DNA of 64,000 nucleotides, from contig NZ_AP027043.1 of NCBI RefSeq assembly GCF_027924665.1, positions 4,464,001-4,528,000 of the forward strand. The letters are read 5' to 3'. Position 1 is the stretch's first letter. Each line of letters opens with the position of its first letter. The stretch comes from Flavobacterium sp. GSB-24 (lineage in GTDB: Bacteria; Bacteroidota; Bacteroidia; Flavobacteriales; Flavobacteriaceae). The position numbers and the translations under genes were made by a program. Shown here in pieces: positions 17,321 to 28,719 of this stretch. The notes under the pieces are model-generated. The model made no database searches, had not been told where the DNA came from, and worked only from the letters and a program-made list of their open reading frames with translations.

Positions 17321-18958
17321 TCACCAAAAAACAGTATATAAAGCCACTAAAACGCCACTGATAATAAATGACCCTATAATAAATTCCGAAGACACCTTAA
17401 ACATTGATTTATCTACCTCTATTTTATGGATCTCAGATTCTTCTTCAGAAACTGGTTTTGCCAGACTTATTCCAACCATTATCAACACAATCATGAAAAA
17501 AACAATAGTCATCCTGTCTAAAAAAGGATAATCTGGGAAAGCGCCTTCTGTCCACATTGGAAGGAATTTTAAAACTGCCGCAAGTGGAACTGTCAATAAT
17601 GCTCCTGCAAGTCCCGCTGACGGAGTTGTTTTTTTCCAGAACATTCCCAATAAGAAAATGGCTAAAACTCCAGGAGAAAAAAAGCCCACATATTCTTGTA
17701 TGAATTGATAGGCCTGATCTAATGATTTTAATGCCGGCGCAACAAAAGCGGCAATGATCATGCAGACAACCACACACCATCTTCCTGTACGAACCAGCTT
17801 TTTTTCTGATGCCTGAGAATTAAAATATTTTTTATAAATATCTAAAGAGAAAATAGTCGAAATACTATTGGCTTTTCCGGCTAAAGAAGCTACGATTGCA
17901 GCTGTTAAAGCCGCTAAAGCTACTCCTTTTAAACCTGCAGGAAGTAAATTCATTAAAGTTGGGTACGCATGATCTGGTTTTAAAACTCCAGCAGCATCTA
18001 CCATTTCCTGCTGAAACATGCCGTTTTCATGCATTACAAACATCGCGATTCCTGGTAAAACAGCTATAATTGGAACCAATAATTTTAGGAAAGCAGCAAA
18101 TAAAATTCCTTTACGGGCAGTTTTTAAATCGGCTCCCAAAGCTCTCTGAACAATATATTGATTGCATCCCCAGTACGCCAGATTATTGATTAACATACCG
18201 CCTATTAAAACAGACATTCCAGGCAGTTCATTGTAATGCGGATTCGATTCGTCTAATATCATATGCAAATGTCCTGGCGCTTCATGGGCAATAATAGAAA
18301 GTCCTTTTAAAATGTCTTTTCCAAAACCAAACTGATCCGAAAGTAATGTTAGAGCTAAATAAGTTGTTACTAATCCTCCAAGAATTAGGACTATAACCTG
18401 AAACATATCGGTATATCCAATCACTTTCATTCCCCCTAAAGTAACAATTACCGAGAATAAACTTAATGCAATAACGCAAAACTGAAAGCTTACCGGCGCA
18501 ATAGATGAAATCGCCAAAGCTCCCAAATAAATAATAGACGTAAGATTTACAAATACATATATTAACAGCCAAATAATAGCCATAATAGTACTGACTGTTC
18601 CGCTATATCTTTTGGCCAAAAATTGCGGCATAGTAAATATCTTGTTTTTAAGATAAACTGGTAAAATAAACATTGCCACTATAATTAATGTAGCAGCCGA
18701 CATCCATTCGTAAGAAGCAATCGCAAGTCCGATGGCGAACCCCGAGCCACTCATACCGATAAAATGTTCTGCTGAAATATTCGAAGCAATCAAAGAAGCT
18801 CCGATTGCCCACCAAGTAAGAGATCCTTCGGCTAAAAAATATTCGTTGGAACTAGTGGCTGCAGTTTTCTTGCTTCTGTAAATATACATTCCATAAGCTG
18901 TAACTATGACAAAGTAAATAAAGAAAACAATGTAATCTGCGGTTTGTAATACATTCAT
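17321..18958 (-). CDS. sodium:solute symporter (SSS family, SGLT-like)
   Basis: Inner membrane sodium-coupled symporter, 545 residues, about 14 hydrophobic segments. Family marks are YFLAEGSLTWWAIGASLIASNISAEHFIGMSGSGF near the N-terminus, VIGYTDMFQVIVLILGG, and WGCNQYIVQRALGA. SSS members carry sugars, uronates or inositol; the substrate cannot be read here. In this operon it probably imports the sugar or inositol freed in the periplasm, with the myo-inositol oxygenase three genes upstream as one possible consumer. It lies 57 bases after the acetyltransferase gene and before the GH28 genes. Confidence 0.93.
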   Translation of the reverse strand: MNVLQTADYIVFFIYFVIVTAYGMYIYRSKKTAATSSNEYFLAEGSLTWWAIGASLIASNISAEHFIGMSGSGFAIGLAIASYEWMSAATLIIVAMFILPVYLKNKIFTMPQFLAKRYSGTVSTIMAIIWLLIYVFVNLTSIIYLGALAISSIAPVSFQFCVIALSLFSVIVTLGGMKVIGYTDMFQVIVLILGGLVTTYLALTLLSDQFGFGKDILKGLSIIAHEAPGHLHMILDESNPHYNELPGMSVLIGGMLINNLAYWGCNQYIVQRALGADLKTARKGILFAAFLKLLVPIIAVLPGIAMFVMHENGMFQQEMVDAAGVLKPDHAYPTLMNLLPAGLKGVALAALTAAIVASLAGKANSISTIFSLDIYKKYFNSQASEKKLVRTGRWCVVVCMIIAAFVAPALKSLDQAYQFIQEYVGFFSPGVLAIFLLGMFWKKTTPSAGLAGALLTVPLAAVLKFLPMWTEGAFPDYPFLDRMTIVFFMIVLIMVGISLAKPVSEEESEIHKIEVDKSMFKVSSEFIIGSFIISGVLVALYTVFW

Positions 18959-19015
18959 AATTGTGTGGTTATTGTGTGGTTAGATAGTAAAATGTATTTT
19001 AAGATTTGATTTGTA

Positions 19016-20158
19016 TCAAATTTTTAGAAACCATTTTCTTTTATATAGAAAATAAAGTAAAAGAAGCTGTATAACAGTTACTGATAAAGCGGCAAATACG
19101 GGCTGCCAAATAAGCGGCAGAAAATTTATAAGTCCGCCAAAGACATAATCTGCCGTATGTTTAAAATCTACTAAACCTTCGGCGGCCATGTAAATTAAAA
19201 TAGAATTTGAACCAATTAAAATTAAAGGGAACGCCCATTTATGAAAATCCAGTAAATCGATAATTAAATAAAAACAAACAAAAAATAAAATACTAAACCC
19301 GCCAACAAAACAAACAAAAGAACTTGTCCATAAATGTTTATTGATTGGAAAATTAATATCCCAAATTAAACCAGCAATAATTAAAATTACTGCTGCAAGA
19401 GCCATTAAAAGAACTTTTACTTTTATAGATAAATGACATTTTGATTTTAAAAATGTTCCCGTAAAAACACCCAGCAAAGCAGTCGAAATAGCAGGCAGGG
19501 TTGAAAATATGCCTTCTGGATCGTAAACTGTGCTGTGCAGTCTGCCGGGTAAAAGCAAACGGTCAATATAGCCCTCCAGCGATCCTTCTTTGGTCAAAAC
19601 TCCAGCTCCAAAATCTGGTACGGGAATCCATTTCATTGCAGCGTAATAACCAATTAAAATTCCGAAGAACCAGATCAATTGTTTTTTCAAATCAAAATTC
19701 AAATAGATGATTCCGGCAAAAAACCATGCTAGTCCAATTCTCCCTAAAACGCTTGCAAAACGCGTGTGGTCAACACCGTCAAATCGCAACAATCCATTTA
19801 CTACAAGACCTAAAACCAGTAAAATACAGGTTCTTTTCAGCATGGAAAAATAAATCTTTCGTTTTTCTTTTGAAGGCAATTCCTGAGGTGTTTTTACTCC
19901 CGCTAAACTCATTTTCTTTTCAAAAGAATATGGCATAGAAACTCCTGCAACAAATAGAAACACAGGAAAAATCATATCATAAAAAGTAATTCCATTCCAT
20001 TCTGCGTGATGCAGCTGTGATGACATCCAGATAAAAACAGGAATTGGAGCTGCTTTTGCCAGAGCATGGATAATATGTTCCCCGCTCATAATCCAAAACA
20101 TCACAAATCCCCGCAGTGCATCTAAGGAAATTAATCTTCCATTTGTAGGCTTATTCAT
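19016..20158 (-). CDS. HGSNAT-like transmembrane acetyltransferase (DUF5009 type)
   Basis: Polytopic inner membrane protein of 380 residues with about ten hydrophobic segments. The N-terminus RLISLDALRGF and the motif H51-A-E-W-N-G-I-T followed by DMIFPVFLFVAG match the human lysosomal heparan-alpha-glucosaminide N-acetyltransferase block (HAsWNGlT...D..FP.F.F..G), in which, as I recall, the corresponding histidine is the active site. That enzyme moves acetyl from cytosolic acetyl-CoA to terminal alpha-glucosamine on the other side of the membrane, so that an alpha-N-acetylglucosaminidase (GH89) can act. This PUL also encodes a GH89. Acetylation of a periplasmic sugar is therefore likely, though many PULs hold DUF5009 proteins of unknown substrate. 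It has its own consensus promoter. Confidence 0.8.
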   Translation of the reverse strand: MNKPTNGRLISLDALRGFVMFWIMSGEHIIHALAKAAPIPVFIWMSSQLHHAEWNGITFYDMIFPVFLFVAGVSMPYSFEKKMSLAGVKTPQELPSKEKRKIYFSMLKRTCILLVLGLVVNGLLRFDGVDHTRFASVLGRIGLAWFFAGIIYLNFDLKKQLIWFFGILIGYYAAMKWIPVPDFGAGVLTKEGSLEGYIDRLLLPGRLHSTVYDPEGIFSTLPAISTALLGVFTGTFLKSKCHLSIKVKVLLMALAAVILIIAGLIWDINFPINKHLWTSSFVCFVGGFSILFFVCFYLIIDLLDFHKWAFPLILIGSNSILIYMAAEGLVDFKHTADYVFGGLINFLPLIWQPVFAALSVTVIQLLLLYFLYKRKWFLKI

Positions 20159-20256
20159 TTTTTTAATATTCAGTGGTCGGTTGATAGTTTTTTTAGTATT
20201 CAGCCGCAGTCGCAGTTTTCAGTGTAGTTTATGTTGAATACTGAGGCTGCAAACTG
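20159..20256. repeat. imperfect CTG/CAG-rich intergenic repeat
   Basis: The stretch contains two related segments (about 20199-20222 and 20233-20260) built from cAGTnnCAG-like words that are partly complementary to each other. It resembles small degenerate intergenic repeats seen in Flavobacterium genomes. It lies in the leader of the downstream transcript and may fold. Confidence 0.3.
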
Positions 20257-23423
<3,167 letters not shown>

Positions 23424-23444
23424 TCAAATGAAATTTTGATATTC

Positions 23445-24323
23445 CTAGAACTTCAATTTCTCAGGTAAATATTTAGCCACTAATTCTTTATAATATGGAA
23501 GTAGTGCTTTTACGTCTGGCTTAACAGGTGCTTTGGTATATAAATCATAGGGATTGAACTTTCTTACCCAGTCAAACATTTCGATGTCTTTTTCATTCAT
23601 CAAATGAGCATAAGCATTTTCTTTATGCTGTGAATAAAACGAATGATAGCGAATCATATACAAAGCTGGATCTGGAAGATAATCTTTCATAATCTGGTAC
23701 AGATATTCATCATGTCCCCAGCTCATTTTTACATTATCCAGTCCGCAGTTTTCTGTGTATACACCAAATTTGGTATTGAATCTTTCGTCGGTATAATCTG
23801 GATTTTCTTTAAAAAACTCCGAATAAACAATCTTATCCGAATAAGCACAGCCCACTGGAAATGTATCGCCCACAACCGCCCACTGCGGTTCTCCAAAAAG
23901 ACATAAAACTTTACCCAAATCGTGAATAAATCCTGTCAATACAAACCAATCTGGATGTCCGTCTGCTCGAATGGCTTCAGAAGTCTGTAAAAGATGTTGT
24001 GTCTGGTCTAAGTCAATATCTGGGTCGCTGTCATCTACAAGTGTGTTTAAAAACTCAACAGCTTCCCAGATTGACATTTCTTTTCTATTAAACTGCAGAA
24101 AATCCTGTTCTTTACTGCATACAAAATCATAAGTCTGATAAGTATGGTTTATTCTATAAAACTCCTTAACCGTTTCTACTCTTTCCGAATCGACGTAATT
24201 TCTAAATTCTTCTTTTTGTTTTTCTGGTGTACTTTCTGAAGGATCAGGATATCGCAGCAACAAATCATCTTCCCATTCATCTAAATTATTCAACGGATTA
24301 TCTGTGTCTATATGCTTTTTCAT
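23445..24323 (-). CDS. myo-inositol oxygenase
   Basis: Diiron oxygenase that converts myo-inositol and O2 to D-glucuronate in the cytoplasm (no signal peptide). The 292 residues align by eye with the animal enzyme over the whole length, including [20 protein letters not shown] and [11 protein letters not shown]. All six metal ligands can be placed by comparison with the human enzyme: H110, H134, D135, H204, H227 and D260. Inositol oxygenase is unusual in a PUL. It implies that the substrate yields free inositol or that inositol comes with it. The glucuronate would feed hexuronate catabolism encoded elsewhere. The gene has its own consensus promoter and is followed by a GH2 gene. Confidence 0.96.
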   Translation of the reverse strand: MKKHIDTDNPLNNLDEWEDDLLLRYPDPSESTPEKQKEEFRNYVDSERVETVKEFYRINHTYQTYDFVCSKEQDFLQFNRKEMSIWEAVEFLNTLVDDSDPDIDLDQTQHLLQTSEAIRADGHPDWFVLTGFIHDLGKVLCLFGEPQWAVVGDTFPVGCAYSDKIVYSEFFKENPDYTDERFNTKFGVYTENCGLDNVKMSWGHDEYLYQIMKDYLPDPALYMIRYHSFYSQHKENAYAHLMNEKDIEMFDWVRKFNPYDLYTKAPVKPDVKALLPYYKELVAKYLPEKLKF

Positions 24324-24351
24324 AATGCTAAAAAGTTTAAAAGTTATAAGA

Positions 24352-24379
24352 CAAAAATAGAATTACATCTACCGTTCAA
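24352..24379 (-). promoter_or_regulatory. consensus promoter for myo-inositol oxygenase
   Basis: Minus strand TTG (24379-24377), 17-base spacer, TATTTTTG (24359-24352). It lies about 30 bases before the start codon, giving a very short leader. It matches the TTG-N17-19-TAnnTTTG form. Confidence 0.65.
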
Positions 24380-24609
24380 AATGGATTAATACATCAAAAA
24401 CATGGATAATTTTAATTATTGTAAGATTTTTATACTTTTTTATTGACTTTTTTTTATTCCCGCATTTTAATACAGCCCACGGTTTAGCCTATGTGGGAAA
24501 GCCTGAAAAATTAGATTGTGGATTTGCAATGCGAATTTGAAACGCGCGCCGAAAGTCGAAACCTTAGGCTATGTTTCGAAAAACAATTCGTGTAAGTAGC
24601 GGCTAAAAA
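24380..24609. other. intergenic region after the hybrid sensor gene, with a hairpin
   Basis: Contains a 7-bp perfect stem (24556-24562 with 24573-24579) directly after the sensor stop codon, but no U-run follows on the minus strand, so it is not a clear terminator. A GC-rich patch (gcgcgcc) at 24542-24551 stands out from the AT-rich surroundings. Confidence 0.4.
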
Positions 24610-27600
24610 CTAATTGATTATTTTACTAGGCGGAAAACCAAACTGTTTTTTGAAACAACGGCTAAAATATAGTGGATCATTAAAACCAACCAAATTAGTG
24701 ACCTCTGAAACATTATACTTTTTAGTTTTAAGCAGTTCTGCTGATTTTTTTAAACGAATGGTTCTGATGAATTCGTTTGGTGCCAAATCAGTCAGTTCTT
24801 TAATTTTCCTGTACAATTTTGAAGAACTAACTCCCAGTTTATCGCATAGAAATTCTGTGGAAAGATCTACTTCGCTTAAATTATCATTGATTAGTTTGGT
24901 GACTTTTTCCATAAATTCTTCGTCAATTGGAGAGTGAGTCAGCATGCTGATTTTTCCTTCTACTTCTCCAGAGAATTTCTGTTTAAGCTCCAGCCTTGAT
25001 TTAATCATGTTTTCAATCATTGTTTTTAGCAGTAATGGCTCAAAGGGTTTAACCAAATAGCCGTCTGCACCCATGTCGTACCCTTTAACTTTATCCATGT
25101 TTTCAGAAAGGGCGGTAAGCATTACCACCGGAATATGGCTAATAAACTCATCGTTTTTAAGTTGTCGGCAAAATTCAAGTCCATCCATCACGGGCATCAT
25201 AACATCGGTAACGCATAAAATGGGTTTAATTTGTCTGCAGATTCTCAAACCTTCTTCACCATTTTCTGCATCATAAACTTTGTAATAATCAGACAAATAG
25301 TCAACCAGATATTTTCTGAGTTCACTGTTATCTTCAATTACCAATATTTTCTCTTTAAGTTCCGTGTTCTGAATGATTTTCTTAGCCGCTTTTTCTGGAA
25401 TAAGCATACTCAGATTATCATTTTTCAGCGCATATTCAAAAACTTCTTTATGTTCATAAGATGCTCTGTCAATTGGAATTTCAACCTTAAACGTACTTCC
25501 CTTACTTGGTGTGCTTTCTACAGAAATGGTTCCTTTATGAATTGCTACTAAAGATTTTACCAGCGACAAACCAATACCAGATCCTGTATTATTGGCTTTA
25601 CTGTTTGTTGCCTGATAAAAACGTTTAAAAATTTTATCCTGACTCTTTAATGGAATTCCTATTCCGTCATCCGTTACTTCGATTACTAAAATATCTTCAA
25701 CACTATCTTTCAGCCTGACGTAAAAATCTACGTTTCCGTTCTTATTAGTAAACTTTAAGGCATTCGACAACAGATTGTAAAGAATTTTATCGTATTTATC
25801 ATTGTCCAGCCAGCCATTTATTTCCTCATCTTCAGTAATAAAATTGAGCTTAATCTTTTTATTATAAGCCATTTCCTTAAACGAATCGAATATATTTTTC
25901 GAATAAGCAAGAATATCCGTTTGAGTTACCTTTAATTTTAATTCACCAGATTGTGCTTTTCTAAAATCTAATACTTGATTTACTAAATTCAGCAATCTGC
26001 TGGCATTTTGATAAATCAGATTGTATCTGCTTTTTTCATAATCGGTAGCATTGCTGCTTTCGTCCAAAAGCTGTTTTGCCGGACCTAAAATAAGCGTTAA
26101 CGGGGTTCTTAATTCATGCGAAATATTGGTAAAGAAGCGTAACTTCTCATTGTTCAGTTTAATGTCGTGCTCCCTGTTTACTTTTTCAGTAAGCAATTCT
26201 TGCTTTAAACGAATTCGGTTTTTAATTTCTTTTCTGATGAAATAAAAAACACCAAATAAAAGTGCTAAAAACAGTAAAAAAGAAGTCGGCGTAAGCCAGA
26301 AAGGAGGCAGGATTTTTATTTTATATGAAACCGATTTACTCCAATATCCGTCACTGTTGCTTGCTCTTATTTTAAAGACATAATTTCCTGGATAAAGGTT
26401 GGTATACTGGACTATTCTAGAAGTACTGTTTGCCGTAATCCAATGTTTATCAAAACCTTCCAGCATGTATTGAAATTTATTCAGCTTTTCATTTGCAAAT
26501 GAAGGAGCAGAAAACTGAATCGAAAAATTGCGGTTTTTATGGGTAAGTTCTATTTCTTTTCCATAATTCAAATCTTTTGAAAGCGGAATTTCTCCATTGA
26601 TCTCCATTTCTGGAAATACTTCCTCATTTTGAATTTTAAATTCGGATATGACAGGTAACGGCGACCATTTATTTCTTTTCATTTCTGGCGGTGAAAAAGA
26701 AATAATTCCGTTTTTACCTCCAAGGAAAATATTAGAATTATTAAAGTAAAAAAAACCGCTAGAACTAAAAACGTCTAGTCTGTTACCGCTGTTTACGTGA
26801 TAAATACTAATATCTTTTAAATTAGATTTAACAAAAGCAATGTTATTATTATTGATGTTCAGCCACAAATTTCCGTTGGCATCAGATAAAATATCGGTAA
26901 TCCATTTGCCTGAAAGTTCTTTTAGATTTTTTACAGGCTCAAATTGATTATTTTTCGGATTGTATAAACATAATCCAAAACGTGTTGACGCCCAGATTTT
27001 TCCTTTTGCATCTACTAAAATATCGCTGACATTTTCATCGTGCGGCACTCCTTTTTCTTTGATAAAAAGGGATGAATAGGTTTCTATTTTTCCTGAATTG
27101 ATATTGTATTTTACCACTCCTGTTTCGGTGGCAAACCAAACATTGTTTTTGGCATCTCTTTCAATGGCATTAATCTGAAAATCTGGCAAAAGTTTACTAG
27201 AAGTTTGTACTAGAAGCGTATTGGTATTTAAAATCACTGCGCCTTCACCAAAAGAACCCACTATGATCAAATCATCTGTAATTTTTCTAAAAGCAAAAAC
27301 AGGCGATTTATCAAATCCAGCTTTTATTTCTCTCGAAGAATTTGTGCTGTAATTGTAAACTAAAATATTACCATCCCAAAGACCGCAATAAAATATTTTT
27401 CCATCATCAGAATAAATACTGGCAATGTCTTTTCCGGTATTGTGCAAAGGAGTTGAGCCCTTTGTATTAGAAATAAAAAGTCCGTTGTGATAGGTTGCCA
27501 CAATCACTTTTTCGTCATAAGTTTTAGCAAAACCCCTAATGCGAGGTGCCTGATTGCCAATAGAACGTGATATATCTTTATTTAAAGTGAACTGATTTTC

Positions 27601-28644
27601 ATAAGGATCATACTTATCCAATCCATCTTCTGTTCCAATCCACAAAACTCCAGATGCATCAAAATAAAGGGCTGAAATTAAATTATCTACAAGTGAAGTA
27701 TCATCTGATAAAATAGAATAATACCATTTGTAATTTCCTTTCTGAATGTCTTCTAATTGATTACAAACCAATAATCCTCCCAAAGTTCCTACCCAATATT
27801 TTCCGTCTGGAGCGCGGGCTACTGATAAAAAATACGGACCTAAAGCGCCTCTAATTTGTTTGTTTTCTATATATAAATTTACAAACTGGTCGGTGGCTCG
27901 ATCGAGCTTGTATAATCCTTCACGGGTTCCAACAAAAATATCCGATTTGCCATCCTCGTAAATAAAATTAAGATACGGATTTTTTATGTTTGAATTTGGA
28001 ACAGATAGCGTGTAATTGTTAATCTTTACTATCGCTCCTTTTGCATCCATAGTAATTTTTGCTACCGATGCTTTTTCATAACTTCCTATCCAGACATTGC
28101 CCTTTTTGTCTTCAAAAATTTCTTTTACGTAATCAAAACCTTTAAGCTTAATTTTTTCAAATCGGTTCTCTTTGAGAAAAAACAGATATACTCCTTTTGT
28201 TTTAGTACCAACCCAGACTCTTTTAAATTTATCGACATAAACAGATCGCACCTCGTCGTCGGGCAGACTATTTGGATCTTCATTTTTATGAAAAAAAGTG
28301 GTAAAAACATGTGTATCCATTTTGAAAAGAGTCAATCCTTTTCTGGTACCAATCCATAAATGGTTGGATTGTTCATCCAGCTCCAAAGCTGTTATGTCAT
28401 CGTTGTATAGTTTATTCTTTCCAGGGGTAGAACTCATATAGTTTTTGAACTGGTAACCGTCAAAACGATTTAATCCTGAAAACGTTCCAAACCACATGAA
28501 ACCTTTCTTATCCTGTACAATATGGCGCACCGAATTATGAGACAATCCGTTATTGTCATTATAATGCGCAAATTTTATATTCTGTGAATAAGAATGATAA
28601 AAAATGGTAAAAAACAAGACTGCTACAAGGGATTGCTGTTTCAT
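24610..28644 (-). CDS. hybrid two-component system sensor/regulator (HTCS)
   Basis: One-piece sensor and transcription factor, 1344 residues, in the inner membrane. It has a signal peptide, fourteen or so Reg_prop beta-propeller repeats (HNSVRHIVQDKKGFMWFGTFSGLNRFDG and later copies) and a Y_Y_Y domain, all periplasmic; a membrane helix near 785-805; HisKA with phospho-histidine in ISHELRTPL near 841; a HATPase domain (VTDDGIGIP, GSGIGLSLV); a receiver domain with phospho-aspartate in CVTDVMMPVMDG; and an AraC-type HTH at about 1248-1344 (LCDKLGVSSSKLYRKIKEL). Such proteins sense an oligosaccharide released from the target glycan and switch on their PUL. It lies mid-cluster with its own promoter, and is the likely controller of all flanking genes. 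Confidence 0.97.
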   Translation of the reverse strand: MKQQSLVAVLFFTIFYHSYSQNIKFAHYNDNNGLSHNSVRHIVQDKKGFMWFGTFSGLNRFDGYQFKNYMSSTPGKNKLYNDDITALELDEQSNHLWIGTRKGLTLFKMDTHVFTTFFHKNEDPNSLPDDEVRSVYVDKFKRVWVGTKTKGVYLFFLKENRFEKIKLKGFDYVKEIFEDKKGNVWIGSYEKASVAKITMDAKGAIVKINNYTLSVPNSNIKNPYLNFIYEDGKSDIFVGTREGLYKLDRATDQFVNLYIENKQIRGALGPYFLSVARAPDGKYWVGTLGGLLVCNQLEDIQKGNYKWYYSILSDDTSLVDNLISALYFDASGVLWIGTEDGLDKYDPYENQFTLNKDISRSIGNQAPRIRGFAKTYDEKVIVATYHNGLFISNTKGSTPLHNTGKDIASIYSDDGKIFYCGLWDGNILVYNYSTNSSREIKAGFDKSPVFAFRKITDDLIIVGSFGEGAVILNTNTLLVQTSSKLLPDFQINAIERDAKNNVWFATETGVVKYNINSGKIETYSSLFIKEKGVPHDENVSDILVDAKGKIWASTRFGLCLYNPKNNQFEPVKNLKELSGKWITDILSDANGNLWLNINNNNIAFVKSNLKDISIYHVNSGNRLDVFSSSGFFYFNNSNIFLGGKNGIISFSPPEMKRNKWSPLPVISEFKIQNEEVFPEMEINGEIPLSKDLNYGKEIELTHKNRNFSIQFSAPSFANEKLNKFQYMLEGFDKHWITANSTSRIVQYTNLYPGNYVFKIRASNSDGYWSKSVSYKIKILPPFWLTPTSFLLFLALLFGVFYFIRKEIKNRIRLKQELLTEKVNREHDIKLNNEKLRFFTNISHELRTPLTLILGPAKQLLDESSNATDYEKSRYNLIYQNASRLLNLVNQVLDFRKAQSGELKLKVTQTDILAYSKNIFDSFKEMAYNKKIKLNFITEDEEINGWLDNDKYDKILYNLLSNALKFTNKNGNVDFYVRLKDSVEDILVIEVTDDGIGIPLKSQDKIFKRFYQATNSKANNTGSGIGLSLVKSLVAIHKGTISVESTPSKGSTFKVEIPIDRASYEHKEVFEYALKNDNLSMLIPEKAAKKIIQNTELKEKILVIEDNSELRKYLVDYLSDYYKVYDAENGEEGLRICRQIKPILCVTDVMMPVMDGLEFCRQLKNDEFISHIPVVMLTALSENMDKVKGYDMGADGYLVKPFEPLLLKTMIENMIKSRLELKQKFSGEVEGKISMLTHSPIDEEFMEKVTKLINDNLSEVDLSTEFLCDKLGVSSSKLYRKIKELTDLAPNEFIRTIRLKKSAELLKTKKYNVSEVTNLVGFNDPLYFSRCFKKQFGFPPSKIIN

Positions 28645-28691
28645 TAAAATAAATTATAAATGCAATTTAAACTTTTTGACTTAATAAATAT

Positions 28692-28719
28692 CAAAATTAT
28701 TTAACAGATAAATTATCAA
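28692..28719 (-). promoter_or_regulatory. consensus promoter for the HTCS gene
   Basis: Minus strand TTG (28719-28717), 17-base spacer, TAATTTTG (28699-28692). It overlaps the end of the metallophosphoesterase gene and lies about 48 bases before the regulator start, so the regulator can be expressed apart from the rest. Confidence 0.65.

Noticed and set aside
24542..24609. Terminator for the HTCS gene
   Set aside because: A 7-bp stem is present but no U-run follows on the minus strand.
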